Assembly: GCA_963696325.1 (NCBI GenBank)
Contig: CAVOJV010000066.1
Coordinates: 1-55,608, forward strand
Source: CAVOJV01 sp963696325
Lineage (GTDB): Bacteria > Pseudomonadota > Gammaproteobacteria > Competibacterales > Competibacteraceae
Length of the DNA: 55,608 nucleotides
Direction of reading: 5' to 3'
Positions 19,230 through 28,437 of the stretch are shown one piece after another. How positions within the stretch are numbered: the stretch's first letter is position 1; each line of letters begins with the position of its first letter. The translations under genes and the position numbers were made by a program. The notes beneath the pieces were generated by a model. That model was not told the DNA's origin. It saw only the letters and a program-made list of their open reading frames with translations, and did no database searches.

Positions 19230-19322
19230 ATGCGGCGCGGTGAAATTCGCTGGTACCCCTTCAAAACGCCCGACCAGAAACGGCCGGTGCTCATCCTGAC
19301 GCGGAATTCGATTCTGGAGGTA
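19230..19322 (+). pseudogene. MazF/PemK-type toxin fragment
   Basis: MRRGEIRWYPFKTPDQKRPV followed by LILTRNSILEVL is the N-terminal third of a MazF-like RNase. It is cut off at the IS66 fragment. No intact antitoxin is seen upstream. Confidence 0.7.
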
Positions 19323-19632
19323 CTCGCCCGGTGCGCCGGAACCAGGACGCAAAGGCCGTGTCAAGCAGCACGAGGCCACCAACCTGCTGCTCCGGCTCCG
19401 GGATTACAAAACTCAAGTCTGGCGGTTCCTCACGGATTGGCGCGTCCCGTTTTACAACGATCGGGCGGAACGGATGGTGCGCCCGGCCAAGGTCAAGTGG
19501 AAGGTGAGCGGCGGCTTCCGCGCCTTGGGGGGCTCCACGGCCTTCTGTATTCTTCGGTCGGTTTGGGAAACCAACAAACTGAACGGCATCAATCCGTTCG
19601 ATACTCTTCGGCTGGCGTTTGCGGGTAGGTAG
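19323..19632 (+). mobile_element. IS66-family transposase, C-terminal fragment
   Basis: The frame reads GRKGRVKQHEATNLLLRLRD, then FYNDRAERMVRPAKVKWKVS, GGFRALGGSTAFCILRS and a normal stop at 19630. This is the DDE end of IS66 TnpC. It is joined directly to the MazF fragment, so an insertion followed by deletion is likely. Confidence 0.8.
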
Positions 19633-19928
19633 TCACCGCTTTTCTTCCCTCTTAGGTCTGGACTTCAGTTCGATTAAATCCAATCCCGCCTTTGAAACCT
19701 TATGTAACCATGACGCTATCGCCGCATGAAACTGTCTGAAGTATTGAAGGTAGAGTGTTATCAGTTGTAGTTGCCAGTCCATCGTTGTTCTCAGTCAAGT
19801 TGTTGGGGAACAGCCTCCCCGGATACAATTTTAGAGCTGGCATCCATTCAGGTAGCTCTGAATTCGCATTTAAGGGGTTGAAAGGGGCAGGTAATAGGAC
19901 AATTCTCGCTCCCCCTGCTGGCGCAGGG
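19633..19928. other. Gap without recognisable gene
   Basis: About 300 bases between the IS66 tail and the end of rlpA. I see no convincing coding frame, repeat or terminator. Confidence 0.4.
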
Positions 19929-20435
19929 TCAGGGCGAGGAGGGAAGCTCACCCTGAAAGGCGACTCTATCTTCGCCTATGGTCGCCACCTCCACCTGCAC
20001 AAGGTTTCTTATATTTAGCGCCTTGGCCGCGCCATAAGAGAGGTCGATAAGGCGGTTGGCGACGAATGGACCGCGATCGTTGACTAAGACATTGACACTG
20101 CGCCCGTTCTCCAGATTAGTCACCCGCACTCGGGTGGGTAAAGGCAGGGTTCGGTGGGCTGCGGTTAGGCCGCGAGGATTAAAATGCGTTCCCATTGCGG
20201 TACGGTTACCCGACTCCGAACCATACCATGAAGCCACGCCGCGTTTCCTATAGCCGGAAGCGCTGGCCAGGGGATGATACCACTGGCCGTTAACAGTGTA
20301 AGGACGATTATAAGGGGCTTTCGTACTGGGTCGGCTCACTACCGGCGGTTGTTCAGGTATCGTCGTGGCACAGCCGACGAGCAGTGACGCAATGCCCAAG
20401 CCTTTCAGCAGCCCCCCCAAAGGCATTAAATTCAT
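19929..20435 (-). CDS. rlpA: RlpA-like septal ring lytic transglycosylase, lipoprotein
   Basis: Outer-membrane-anchored double-psi beta-barrel protein that, in the family, cleaves peptidoglycan lacking stem peptides. From ATG 20435 it has a signal peptide with a lipobox ending LLVGC. The RlpA core follows: GVASWYGSESGNRTAMGTHF, then LTAAHRTLPLPTRVRVTNL, NGRSVNVLVNDRGPF and RLIDLSYGAAKALN. It has no SPOR domain. The length (168 residues) is short but usual for the core-only form. A TTG at 20441 is an alternative start with GAGG closer to it. Confidence 0.85.
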   Translation of the reverse strand: MNLMPLGGLLKGLGIASLLVGCATTIPEQPPVVSRPSTKAPYNRPYTVNGQWYHPLASASGYRKRGVASWYGSESGNRTAMGTHFNPRGLTAAHRTLPLPTRVRVTNLENGRSVNVLVNDRGPFVANRLIDLSYGAAKALNIRNLVQVEVATIGEDRVAFQGELPSSP

Positions 20436-20506
20436 TTCCAAAGTTATCCTCGGTTGCAGTTGGACGGAGCGATTCCTAGGGCGGGACTATAGAAAATTCC
20501 TGTAAC

Positions 20507-21133
20507 TTAAACAATGTCCTTCTCCTCCCGCGCTCTGGCCCGCGCCAAGGCAGGGCGGGATAATAGTCGATCGGCATAAGCCTCCAACCGTTCATGGCCG
20601 AGGGAGACTTCAAACGCTCTGGCCCAGCCCAGCGTATGCGCGACCAGGATATCGGCGGCGGTGAAGCGCCCATCCACTATAAACTCCCGGTCGCCAAGCC
20701 CAGTGTTCAGCACCTTGGCAGCAACCGAGAATTCCCAAATAGCCGTATCAATCACCATGGGTACGCGGCGTTTTTCGGGAAGCGCAAACCGGTGCTTGGC
20801 CATCGTCCACAGCGGTTGCTCCAGTTCGCCGATCACGAAGAAGCACCATTGCTCATAGCGGGCGCGCTCCGGCGTTCCAACGCTTGGAACTAGGCTGGAC
20901 GCAGGAAATTTATCGCCGAGATAGGTGCAGATCGCTGCTGATTCAGTCAGCACGAGGTCATCATCGATCAGGGTAGGCACCTTGCCGCCGGGGTTGAGAT
21001 CGAGATAAGGCGGTTGCCGCCCTTCACCCTTAAATAGATCGACCTTGATATATTCATAGGCGGCCCCTGCTTCTTCCAGCGCCCAAACTGCTCGCGCCGA
21101 CCGCGAATTAGGAAAACCGAATATTTTCATCAT
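20507..21133 (-). CDS. Glutathione S-transferase family protein
   Basis: Cytosolic GST fold of 208 residues. The N-terminal thioredoxin-like domain has KIFGFPNSRSARAVWALEEA and the glutathione-binding GGKVPTLIDDDLVLTESAAI, whose ES pair contacts the glutamyl group. The C-terminal helical domain ends with FTAADILVAHTLGWA. The start is taken at ATG 21133 (another ATG follows at once); a longer frame from 21250 adds residues that do not fit the fold. Substrate unknown. Confidence 0.85.
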   Translation of the reverse strand: MMKIFGFPNSRSARAVWALEEAGAAYEYIKVDLFKGEGRQPPYLDLNPGGKVPTLIDDDLVLTESAAICTYLGDKFPASSLVPSVGTPERARYEQWCFFVIGELEQPLWTMAKHRFALPEKRRVPMVIDTAIWEFSVAAKVLNTGLGDREFIVDGRFTAADILVAHTLGWARAFEVSLGHERLEAYADRLLSRPALARARAREEKDIV

Positions 21134-21364
21134 GGTGTCGTTGCCCGCAATGTTTAGGGAGATTTTGCCGCTTGCCCAACCGGGTGACAGAACTTTATTG
21201 ATTAAGCTGGAGTCATCTTTGCAAGGTAGCAACAACCGAAACACGTTCAATTAACCGCTACACTTTTCACTATAGCGAAAAAGGGTAGGCTTTGGCAGGT
21301 GCGCTTATGCCATCCCTTATGTGGTGATTTCTTTTTGCTATGCTGTGCGCAACGTGAGGGAGCA

Positions 21365-23200
21365 ATGGCTATTTCCAGCGAACGCTATAAAGAAATTCCC
21401 GTAACGCGGCCTGCGTCGTCGCGCGGAACGCTGGTCAGGCTGTTTCCCTTTCTGCGTTGGGGTAGACAAATTAGCCGGCGTAGTGTGCGCGCCGATCTCA
21501 TCGCCGGTTTGACGGGGGCCATTATCGTTCTGCCGCAAGGTGTGGCGTTCGCTCTGATCGCCGGGTTGCCACCGGAATATGGTCTATATGCCGCCATCGT
21601 TCCCCCTATCATCGCCGCCTTATTCGGATCGTCCATGCACTTGGTATTCGGTCCCACTATGTCCAGTTCCATCGTGGTACTGGGTATAGTCAGCGGCTTC
21701 GTGCCGCTGGGAAGCCCTCAGTACATCTCCTACGTGCTCACCCTGACCTTCATGGCCGGGCTGTTCCAGTTCCTGCTGGGACTGGCGCGCCTGGGAAGCC
21801 TGGTTAATTTCGTCTCGTATACCGTGGTGGTCGGTTTTACCACGGGTGCGGCTGTACTAATCGTCGTCAGCCAAATCAAGCATCTTTTAGGCATTTCTCT
21901 TAAAGACGGAATATCGGTTTTCCATACCTTGGGACAGTTGATCAGCGAACTGGGCAACAGCAACCCCTATACTATTCTGATAGCGGCAGTTACCCTGGGC
22001 GCGGCTCTGGCGTTGCGCCATTACCGTCCACGCTGGCCGGGGATGCTGATTGCCATGATCGTTGGTAGTCTGGTCTGCCTGCTCGTGGATGGCCAGCAGC
22101 ATGGTGTCCCCCTGGTGGGTTCGCTACCGGGGCACTTACCGCCGCTGTCCATGCCGGAGTTTTCCATGACGGCGTTTCGCCAGTTGACCCCCGGCGCGCT
22201 CGCGGTGGCCATGCTGGGATTGATCGAGGCGGTGTCTATCGCCCGGTCAGTGGCGACCCGCTCACAGCAACGCATCGATGGCAACCAGCAGTTCATTGGC
22301 CAGGGTCTGGCTAATATGGTAGGTAGTTTCTTCTCCAGTTACGCGGGTTCGGGGTCCTTTACCCGTACCGGGATTAACTACGACGCCGGCGCCAACACGC
22401 CTTTGTCGGCCATCTTCGCTTCCCTGTTGGTCGCGCTGATGCTGGTGTTTGTGGCCCCCCTTACCGCTTACCTGCCCATCCCGGCCGTGGCTGGGGTAAT
22501 TCTGGTGGTGGCCTGGAATCTCATTGATACCCACCGTATTCGGTTGATCGCCCGCGCCAGTAAGCGAGAGACGGCGGTGCTGGCGATAACCTGCCTGTCC
22601 GCCCTCTTTATTGCCTTGGAATTCGCCATTTACACGGGTGTGATGTTGTCGTTGGTGATGTACTTGCAGCGCACTTCGCATCCCAGGGTAATCAGTCTCG
22701 CTCCCGATCCCGATCGGCCCAAGCGGCATCTAACCAATGTCGCGGAGCATAGGCTTCCAGAGTGTCCACAACTGAAAGTCATCCGCTTGGATGGTTCACT
22801 GTTCTTCGGCGCCGTGGATCATGTGCAAAATGCCCTCCGCAAGCTGACCGAGCAAAATCCCGGCTGGAAGCATGTCTTGCTCGTTGGCAGCAGTATCAAT
22901 TTCATCGATGTGGCGGGGGCCGAGTTGCTTGCTCAGGAGGCGCACCGCTTGCGCAAGCGTGGCGGTGGGCTGTATCTATGCCGTCTCAAAGGTTCGGTTT
23001 GCAAGATCCTGCAACGCGGCGGGTATGTGAAGCTTATCGGAGAGGAGAATCTGTTTACCAGCAAGGAAGCAGCCATTCGGCTCATCTTCCAGCGCCTGGA
23101 TGAGGAGCGTTGCCGGCGTTGTCCGCGGCGCATTTTCCGTGAGTGTGCTACGGTGGAGTTTGCGGGGAAGGGGGTAACGGGCAGGCAGCCCGACCGCTAA
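21365..23200 (+). CDS. SulP-family anion permease with STAS domain
   Basis: Inner-membrane SLC26/SulP transporter for sulfate, bicarbonate or another anion, 611 residues. After a cytosolic start it has the SulP signature GLTGAIIVLPQGVAFALIAG and PPEYGLYAAIVPPI. About a dozen hydrophobic segments follow, with SFFSSYAGSGSFTRTGINYD in the middle. A STAS domain covers roughly residues 470-585 (GSSINFIDVAGAELL). The tail holds a cysteine group (CRRCPRRIFREC) whose role is unclear. ATG 21365 is preceded by GAGGGAG. The anion cannot be told from sequence. Confidence 0.88.
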   Translation: MAISSERYKEIPVTRPASSRGTLVRLFPFLRWGRQISRRSVRADLIAGLTGAIIVLPQGVAFALIAGLPPEYGLYAAIVPPIIAALFGSSMHLVFGPTMSSSIVVLGIVSGFVPLGSPQYISYVLTLTFMAGLFQFLLGLARLGSLVNFVSYTVVVGFTTGAAVLIVVSQIKHLLGISLKDGISVFHTLGQLISELGNSNPYTILIAAVTLGAALALRHYRPRWPGMLIAMIVGSLVCLLVDGQQHGVPLVGSLPGHLPPLSMPEFSMTAFRQLTPGALAVAMLGLIEAVSIARSVATRSQQRIDGNQQFIGQGLANMVGSFFSSYAGSGSFTRTGINYDAGANTPLSAIFASLLVALMLVFVAPLTAYLPIPAVAGVILVVAWNLIDTHRIRLIARASKRETAVLAITCLSALFIALEFAIYTGVMLSLVMYLQRTSHPRVISLAPDPDRPKRHLTNVAEHRLPECPQLKVIRLDGSLFFGAVDHVQNALRKLTEQNPGWKHVLLVGSSINFIDVAGAELLAQEAHRLRKRGGGLYLCRLKGSVCKILQRGGYVKLIGEENLFTSKEAAIRLIFQRLDEERCRRCPRRIFRECATVEFAGKGVTGRQPDR

Positions 23201-23248
23201 CTGGCCTCGCCCGGATTTTCTACTGCGGCAAATGAAAAGGGCTTTTCC

Positions 23249-23277
23249 AATTCCCCTGGAAACGCCCTCCCAAATGC
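23249..23277 (+). terminator. Possible hairpin terminator after the SulP gene
   Basis: GGGCTTTTCC and GGAAACGCCC can pair with one mismatch across a 9-base loop about 50 bases after the SulP stop. There is no clear T tract, so termination is tentative. Confidence 0.35.
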
Positions 23278-23300
23278 CAAGCCGCTAAAGGATGGAAATC

Positions 23301-23528
23301 CTAGCCTTTCAAAGCCGTGGCAACTTTCCAACTGCCCAGCCGCAGGGCATGGCATTTCTGGCCGAGCAGGGCGTTGCCGCCGTACCCGGAGCCGATACTC
23401 TTGATGGTCAGTTCCTCGGGGCAGTGCATGATGAAGCGGCGGTGCGGGCTGAGGTCACTGAGGGACCGCAGGGCTTTGATGAGGTGGCCCTGTTTCTCGA
23501 TATCTTCCAGGGCCGGGATGGTCACCAC
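23301..23528 (-). pseudogene. Fragment of a second, divergent PEP carboxykinase
   Basis: Open frame of 75 residues containing RFIMHCPEELTIKSIGSGYG and GNALLGQKCHALRL. It matches the segment of GTP-PEPCK that reads KYIVHFPEENAIWSFGSGYG and GNALLGKKCFALRI in the adjacent pckG, but with many substitutions. The upstream part (TIPALEDIEKQGHLIKALRS) is more divergent. It lies directly downstream of pckG on the same strand. It has no P-loop or C-terminal domain and cannot be an enzyme. Confidence 0.75.
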
Positions 23529-23598
23529 GCAACTGGCGCGCCGGCAAGCTGACGCTGTCGGTGGGGACGCGCGTCAGCACACCCCCACCGTAGTCGAG

Positions 23599-25476
23599 TT
23601 AGGCTTGGGGAATCTGCCACTTGTCCGGCGAGCGCCACAGGTTGGCGAGCAGCAGCTCACGCTGGAGCACGAATTCCTTAGGTAGCCGGTCGTAGAGCTG
23701 GACGAACAGTTCCTCATGGGACAACAGTTCCTTGATCCAGGCCGCGCGTTCTACCGACATTAATTCGGTAAACTGGGCGCGGGAGACCCCCTCCAGTCCT
23801 TCCCAGTAGATGTCGTCATAGGCGGGCATCCAGCCGAGCGGGCTTTCGATGCCGCCGGCACGTCCATGGGTGCGGTCCAGTACCCATTTCAGAACCCGCA
23901 TGTTATCGCCGTAGCCGGGCCACAGGAACTTCCGGTCGGCATCCCGACGGAACCAGTTGACGAAGAACATCCGCGGCGGATTGTAAAGGCTGTGCCCTAC
24001 CTCCAGCCAATGGTCGAAGTAATCGGCGATGTTGTAGCCACAGAACGGCAGCATCGCCATCGGGTCACGTCTAACTTCGCCTTGCTTGCCGGCGGCGGCG
24101 GCGGTGGTTTCGGAACCCATGGTGGACGCCAGGTAAACGCCGTGGGTCCAGTTGGTCGCCTGCACCACCAGCGGCACCGTCGTGCTGCGCCGGCCACCGA
24201 AAATGAAGGCGCTGATGGGCACGCCCGCAGGATCTTCCCAGGCCGGATCGATGGACGGACACTGTGACGCCGGTGCCGTAAAGCGGGAATTGGCATGGGC
24301 GGCTACCCGGCCGCAACCGGGCGTCCACGGCTGGCCCTGCCAGTCGGTCAGCTCCGCGGGCGGGGTGTCGGTCATTTCCTCCCACCAGACATCGCCATCC
24401 GGGGTCGTGGCCACATTGGTGAAAATGCAATTGGCCTTGAGGGTGGCCAAGGCATTGGGGTTGGATTTCTCCGAGGTGCCCGGGGCAACGCCGAAGAAGC
24501 CCGCTTCCGGATTGATGGCGTACAAGCGGCCGTCGCGACCGGGCTTGATCCAGGCGATATCGTCACCGACCGTCGTCACTTTCCAGCCCTTGAAAGCCTT
24601 GGGCGGGATCAGCATGGCGAAGTTGGTCTTGCCGCACGCGCTGGGGAACGCCGCCGCAACATAGGTCTTTTCGCCGGCGGGGGACTCCACGCCGAGGATC
24701 AGCATGTGCTCGGCCAGCCAACCCTGGTCCCGGCCCATGCTAGAGGCGATGCGCAGGGCGAAGCACTTCTTGCCGAGGAGCGCGTTGCCGCCATAGCCGC
24801 TGCCGAAGGACCAGATCGCGTTTTCTTCGGGGAAGTGGACGATGTACTTATTGTCCTTATTGCAGGGCCAGGGCACGTCTTGCTGGCCGGGCGCCAGCGG
24901 CACGCCCACCGAATGCAGGCAGCGCACGAAGTCGCCGGTTTCCCCGAGCGTGTCGAGCACGGCCCGGCCCATCCGGGTCATGATGCGCATGTTGACCACG
25001 ACGTAGGGAGAATCGCTGAGTTCGATGCCGATATGGGAAATGGGGGAACCCAAGGGCCCCATGCTGAAGGGGATCACATACAGCGTGCGCCCACGCATGC
25101 AGCCGTTGAACATAGCGCCAAGGGTAACCTTCATCTCCGCCGGTGCTACCCAGTTATTGGTCGTGCCGGCGTCGTGTTTGTGCACGCTGCAAATGAAGGT
25201 GCGGTCCTCGACCCGGGCGACATCGCTAGGGTCGGATAGCGCTAGGTAGCTGTTCGGGCGCTTGGCCTCGTTGAGTTTGGTGAGGGTGCCGGCTTTTACC
25301 ATCTCCGCACACAGCTGATCGTATTCTTCCTGGGAACCGTCGCACCAGGAGATACGTTCCGGTTGCGTGAGCGTTGCGATTTCAGCCACCCACTCGCGCA
25401 GCTTCTGGTTTTTCACGTAGCTCGGGTAGACCGGCTCCACCTTTTCAACTTTCTTCACGTTTGCTTGGTAAGTCAC
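23599..25476 (-). CDS. pckG: Phosphoenolpyruvate carboxykinase (GTP)
   Basis: Converts oxaloacetate plus GTP to PEP, CO2 and GDP, or the reverse in fermentative PEP carboxylation. It is 625 residues, full length for the GTP-dependent class. The substrate-binding SGYGGNALLGKKCFALRI, the P-loop FPSACGKTN at about 276-284 and metal-binding VGDDIAW follow in order. The guanine-binding FFVNWFRRD comes near the C-terminus. I place the start at GTG 25476, which has GGAG eight bases upstream; the GTG at 25485 lacks spacing for it. It is uninterrupted. Confidence 0.93.
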   Translation of the reverse strand: MTYQANVKKVEKVEPVYPSYVKNQKLREWVAEIATLTQPERISWCDGSQEEYDQLCAEMVKAGTLTKLNEAKRPNSYLALSDPSDVARVEDRTFICSVHKHDAGTTNNWVAPAEMKVTLGAMFNGCMRGRTLYVIPFSMGPLGSPISHIGIELSDSPYVVVNMRIMTRMGRAVLDTLGETGDFVRCLHSVGVPLAPGQQDVPWPCNKDNKYIVHFPEENAIWSFGSGYGGNALLGKKCFALRIASSMGRDQGWLAEHMLILGVESPAGEKTYVAAAFPSACGKTNFAMLIPPKAFKGWKVTTVGDDIAWIKPGRDGRLYAINPEAGFFGVAPGTSEKSNPNALATLKANCIFTNVATTPDGDVWWEEMTDTPPAELTDWQGQPWTPGCGRVAAHANSRFTAPASQCPSIDPAWEDPAGVPISAFIFGGRRSTTVPLVVQATNWTHGVYLASTMGSETTAAAAGKQGEVRRDPMAMLPFCGYNIADYFDHWLEVGHSLYNPPRMFFVNWFRRDADRKFLWPGYGDNMRVLKWVLDRTHGRAGGIESPLGWMPAYDDIYWEGLEGVSRAQFTELMSVERAAWIKELLSHEELFVQLYDRLPKEFVLQRELLLANLWRSPDKWQIPQA

Positions 25477-25692
25477 GATTATCACTCCATCGTGGATTGA
25501 GGAGGGTTGGAATTTTTTCGCTCATTGAAAATCTCCAGGCATAACGGACTTCGGCGCGGGCGGCGAAGTAAAACAGTGACGTCGCAGGCGGATTTCGAAG
25601 CAGGCCGCTGTCAGGGGCTGATATGCGAAAATCAACTTATTGTATTACCAAAAATCTAAAATTTACAGGTTAATCGCACCTGCAGCAAATCT

Positions 25693-25938
25693 TTACCCAT
25701 GAGGAGGTTGGGCGAACATCCGCGTATCCCGGTCAGGGCTGGGCCGGTTGGCTTTGCTACTGGTTTTACGGGCATTCGCTGGACCGCGTCTGGTACGAGT
25801 CGGCGGAAATAAACCCGCCGTGGGAGCCGCTTTCCAACCGTGATCGTCGTGGCAAACAGCCATTTCCGCCGCTGTTAAATGGCTGGCAAACATACAAAGG
25901 AATGCTGCCGCCCACCATGGCGGACGGCAGCAGCAGGT
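25693..25938 (-). CDS. Small ORF after the Do-protease gene, doubtful
   Basis: Two overlapping frames exist. One encodes a hydrophobic lead (WWAAAFLCMFASHLTAAEM) followed by a basic, proline-rich end, and could be a small exported protein. The other starts at an ATG overlapping the protease stop (AATGA) and encodes about 57 residues (MNLLLPSAMVGGSIPLYVCQ). I recognise neither and cannot decide between them. Confidence 0.25.
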   Translation of the reverse strand, partial: TCCCRPPWWAAAFLCMFASHLTAAEMAVCHDDHGWKAAPTAGLFPPTRTRRGPANARKTSSKANRPSPDRDTRMFAQPPHG

Positions 25939-27336
25939 TCATTGCCCTTGCGGAATGGTCAGGGCGAGGAACAGCCGCCCGTTGGCTCGCTGGACCAGAA
26001 CTCGTAGAGGTTTGCTGGCGGGAAGCTTCTTCACGAGGGCTTCGAATTGGGTGACGTTGATGATGTCTTCCCCATTCAGGTTGACGATGATGTCACCGGC
26101 CTGAATGCCAGCGCTGGCGGCAGGGCCATTATCGACATCACCTACTAGCACGCCCTGGGTGTCGGAGCCTTTCTCCGGTGGCAGTTCCTTAACGGTTATG
26201 TTAAGGCGATTGCGCGTTGGCGGAACAGTAGCGGTCTGGCGCTGGGGTTCGTCAGGAAGCTCTTGAATCTGCACCGTTAGAGTCTGTTCCTTCCCGTCGC
26301 GAATGACGGTCACGGTTGCCGAACTGCCTGCGCGGATGCGTCCCACCATCGGTGGTAAGTCGCTGGAGTGGCTCACGGGTTGGCCGTCGAAAGCAACGAT
26401 GACATCGCCGGTTTTTATGCCAGCTTTCTGAGCGGGACTGTCCGCCAGCACCTGTCCCACCAGAGCGCCACGGGGTTTGTCCAGGCCGAAAGACTGGGCC
26501 AGTTCCGCAGTAACTTCCTGGATCAGGACGCCGAGCCAGCCGCGCGAAACCTTGCCCTGCGTCTTGAGCTGTTCAAACACATCCATGGCCACATCGATCG
26601 GGATGGCGAAAGAAACGCCCTGGTAGCCGCCGGTGCGGCTGTAGATCTGCGAGTTGATGCCGATCACCTCGCCATCCAGGTTGAACAGCGGACCGCCCGA
26701 GTTGCCCGGATTCACGGCGGCATCGGTTTGGATAAAAGGCACGTAGTTATCACTGGGCAGGCTGCGCCCCAGGGCGCTGACGATGCCCTGGGTGGCGGTC
26801 CGCTCGAAGCCGAAGGGCGAGCCGATGGCCAATACCCACTGGCCTACCTTGAGCTTGCTGGAATCTCCGATTTTGACCACCGGCAGGTTATCCGCCTCGA
26901 TCTTCAAGAGAGCGATGTCGCTACGCGTGTCCTTGCCGATGACCTTGGCGGTTAGTTCCCGGCGATCGCTCATACCCACGGTGATGCTGTCCGTACCCTG
27001 GACGACGTGGGCGTTGGTGAGAACATAGCCATCTTTGGAAAGTATAAAACCGGAACCGACGGAGGAGAGCGGTCGCTTTTGCGGCATGTCTTCAGGGCGC
27101 TGTTCGAAGAAGCGCTTGAAGTAATCGTAAAGAGGATTGTCTTCTGGGATGGGGAAAGGCAATTCTGGCCGTTCCGCACGTTGCTCGCCGGTAGCGTTGA
27201 CGCTGACTACCGCGGCGCTGTGTTGTTCGACCAGCTTGGTAAAATCCGGAAATTCCGCGGCTTGGGCGCCCGACCCCCACAACAGCAGATTTGCCACGAT
27301 GGCGACTAACCACGTTAGCGGTGTTGAACGTTGCAT
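25939..27336 (-). CDS. degP: Do-family periplasmic serine protease (DegP/DegQ/MucD-like)
   Basis: Periplasmic protease and chaperone of envelope quality control, 465 residues. The signal peptide ends near GSGAQA (about residue 26). The catalytic triad is H110 (TNAHVV), D140 (SDIALLKI) and S213 (NPGNSGGPL). Two PDZ domains follow, around 255-350 (GWLGVLIQEV) and 370-460 (GVLVGDVDNGPAASAG). The ATG has AAGAGG eight bases upstream. It is uninterrupted. DegP, DegQ and MucD cannot be separated on sequence alone. Confidence 0.9.
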   Translation of the reverse strand: MQRSTPLTWLVAIVANLLLWGSGAQAAEFPDFTKLVEQHSAAVVSVNATGEQRAERPELPFPIPEDNPLYDYFKRFFEQRPEDMPQKRPLSSVGSGFILSKDGYVLTNAHVVQGTDSITVGMSDRRELTAKVIGKDTRSDIALLKIEADNLPVVKIGDSSKLKVGQWVLAIGSPFGFERTATQGIVSALGRSLPSDNYVPFIQTDAAVNPGNSGGPLFNLDGEVIGINSQIYSRTGGYQGVSFAIPIDVAMDVFEQLKTQGKVSRGWLGVLIQEVTAELAQSFGLDKPRGALVGQVLADSPAQKAGIKTGDVIVAFDGQPVSHSSDLPPMVGRIRAGSSATVTVIRDGKEQTLTVQIQELPDEPQRQTATVPPTRNRLNITVKELPPEKGSDTQGVLVGDVDNGPAASAGIQAGDIIVNLNGEDIINVTQFEALVKKLPASKPLRVLVQRANGRLFLALTIPQGQ

Positions 27337-27653
27337 AAAATTACCTCTTGATTAATGCGGTCACGCGACCATCTTAGGCATTTTTTGGAAAATACACATT
27401 CCCCCACACCTAACCCCGGGCGGTGGGCATGGCAATTTAAATGGCCATTTTCGTCGCTCAGATGGACCTTGATCCAAGTTTTTAGTTCGTCTGGAATGGC
27501 GGCAATTATTAGCACAGCGCCTGCTCGCTGGACCGGCCGGGGTACCGGCGTGTGGTTTATGGATCAGGATTTGTGAAGGGTGTTCCAAGGCCTATAAGGC
27601 CTATAATGATGCAAACTTCCACTCGTTTCGTTATTATCGCCGAGGAGATTTCT

Positions 27654-28235
27654 ATGGCTCAGATTCCTTCCACCATGCTCACACTGGGTACTCCTGCGTC
27701 AGATTTCAGCCTACCGGAGCCGGCTACCGGCAAGACGGTATCTCTCGGCGATTTTAAAGAGGCTGCCGCCCTGCTGGTGATCTTCATGTGTAATCATTGC
27801 CCGTACGTGAAACACATCAGCCAGGCGCTCGCGACTTTTGCCCGTGAGTATCAGTCCCGGGGGGTGGCGGTTGTCGGCATCAATGCTAACGACGCCGCTA
27901 AGTATCCGGATGACGGTCCTGAAAAGATGGCTGAGGAGGTCAAGCAAGTCAACTATACCTTCCCGTACCTTTACGATAAGACCCAGACTGTAGCCAAGGC
28001 TTATCAAGCCGCCTGCACGCCGGATCTGTATCTGTTCGACGCTGAGCGAAAGCTCGTCTACCGCGGCCAATTTGATGACAGCCGGCCCGGCAACGGCCGG
28101 CCTGTGACCGGTGCCGCCCTGCGCGCCGCTGCGAACGCCTTGTTGGACGGACGCGCCATTACCGCCGAGCAAAAACCCAGCATGGGCTGCAATATCAAGT
28201 GGAAACCCGGTAACGAGCCGAACTACTTCGGTTGA
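27654..28235 (+). CDS. Thioredoxin-like AhpC/TSA-family protein
   Basis: Redoxin-fold protein of 193 residues. Residues 11-30 (LGTPASDFSLPEPATGKTVS) are the typical peroxiredoxin/ResA lead. The active-site motif is CNHCPYV (C46, C49), and YDKTQTVAKAYQAACTPDLY carries the cis-proline region. GCNIKWKPGNEP at the end is characteristic of this uncharacterised cytosolic subgroup. ATG 27654 follows GAGGAG; the longer upstream frame is not supported. No signal peptide is seen. It is probably a thiol reductase or peroxidase. Confidence 0.85.
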   Translation: MAQIPSTMLTLGTPASDFSLPEPATGKTVSLGDFKEAAALLVIFMCNHCPYVKHISQALATFAREYQSRGVAVVGINANDAAKYPDDGPEKMAEEVKQVNYTFPYLYDKTQTVAKAYQAACTPDLYLFDAERKLVYRGQFDDSRPGNGRPVTGAALRAAANALLDGRAITAEQKPSMGCNIKWKPGNEPNYFG

Positions 28236-28437
28236 GTAACCGCGCTTTGCGCGCCAGAGTGAAACTGGCGGGAATCAAGCAAACCGGACATTCAATGCTC
28301 TCCTTAGACTTGAGGCTCACTTCTCGCCAGTTCGCCGGACAAACTTGGCAAGGTGCGAGGTTTTTCGCTACTTGAGCGGATAACGATATGTACCAGGGCA
28401 GTTTACTGCTGTCTGGGGCCAGAGAAGGAAAACCACG

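Noticed and set aside
24295..25239. Plus-strand 314-residue frame opposite pckG
   Set aside because: Antisense shadow of a conserved enzyme gene.
27588..27607. Promoter with TATAAT before the thioredoxin-like gene
   Set aside because: A TATAAT is present at 27602 within a small AAGGCCTAT direct repeat, but no -35 element lies at proper spacing.
28263..28334. Inverted repeat AACTGGCG/CGCCAGTT upstream of rtcB as an operator or riboswitch
   Set aside because: Only eight bases, arms far apart, and no known RNA motif.
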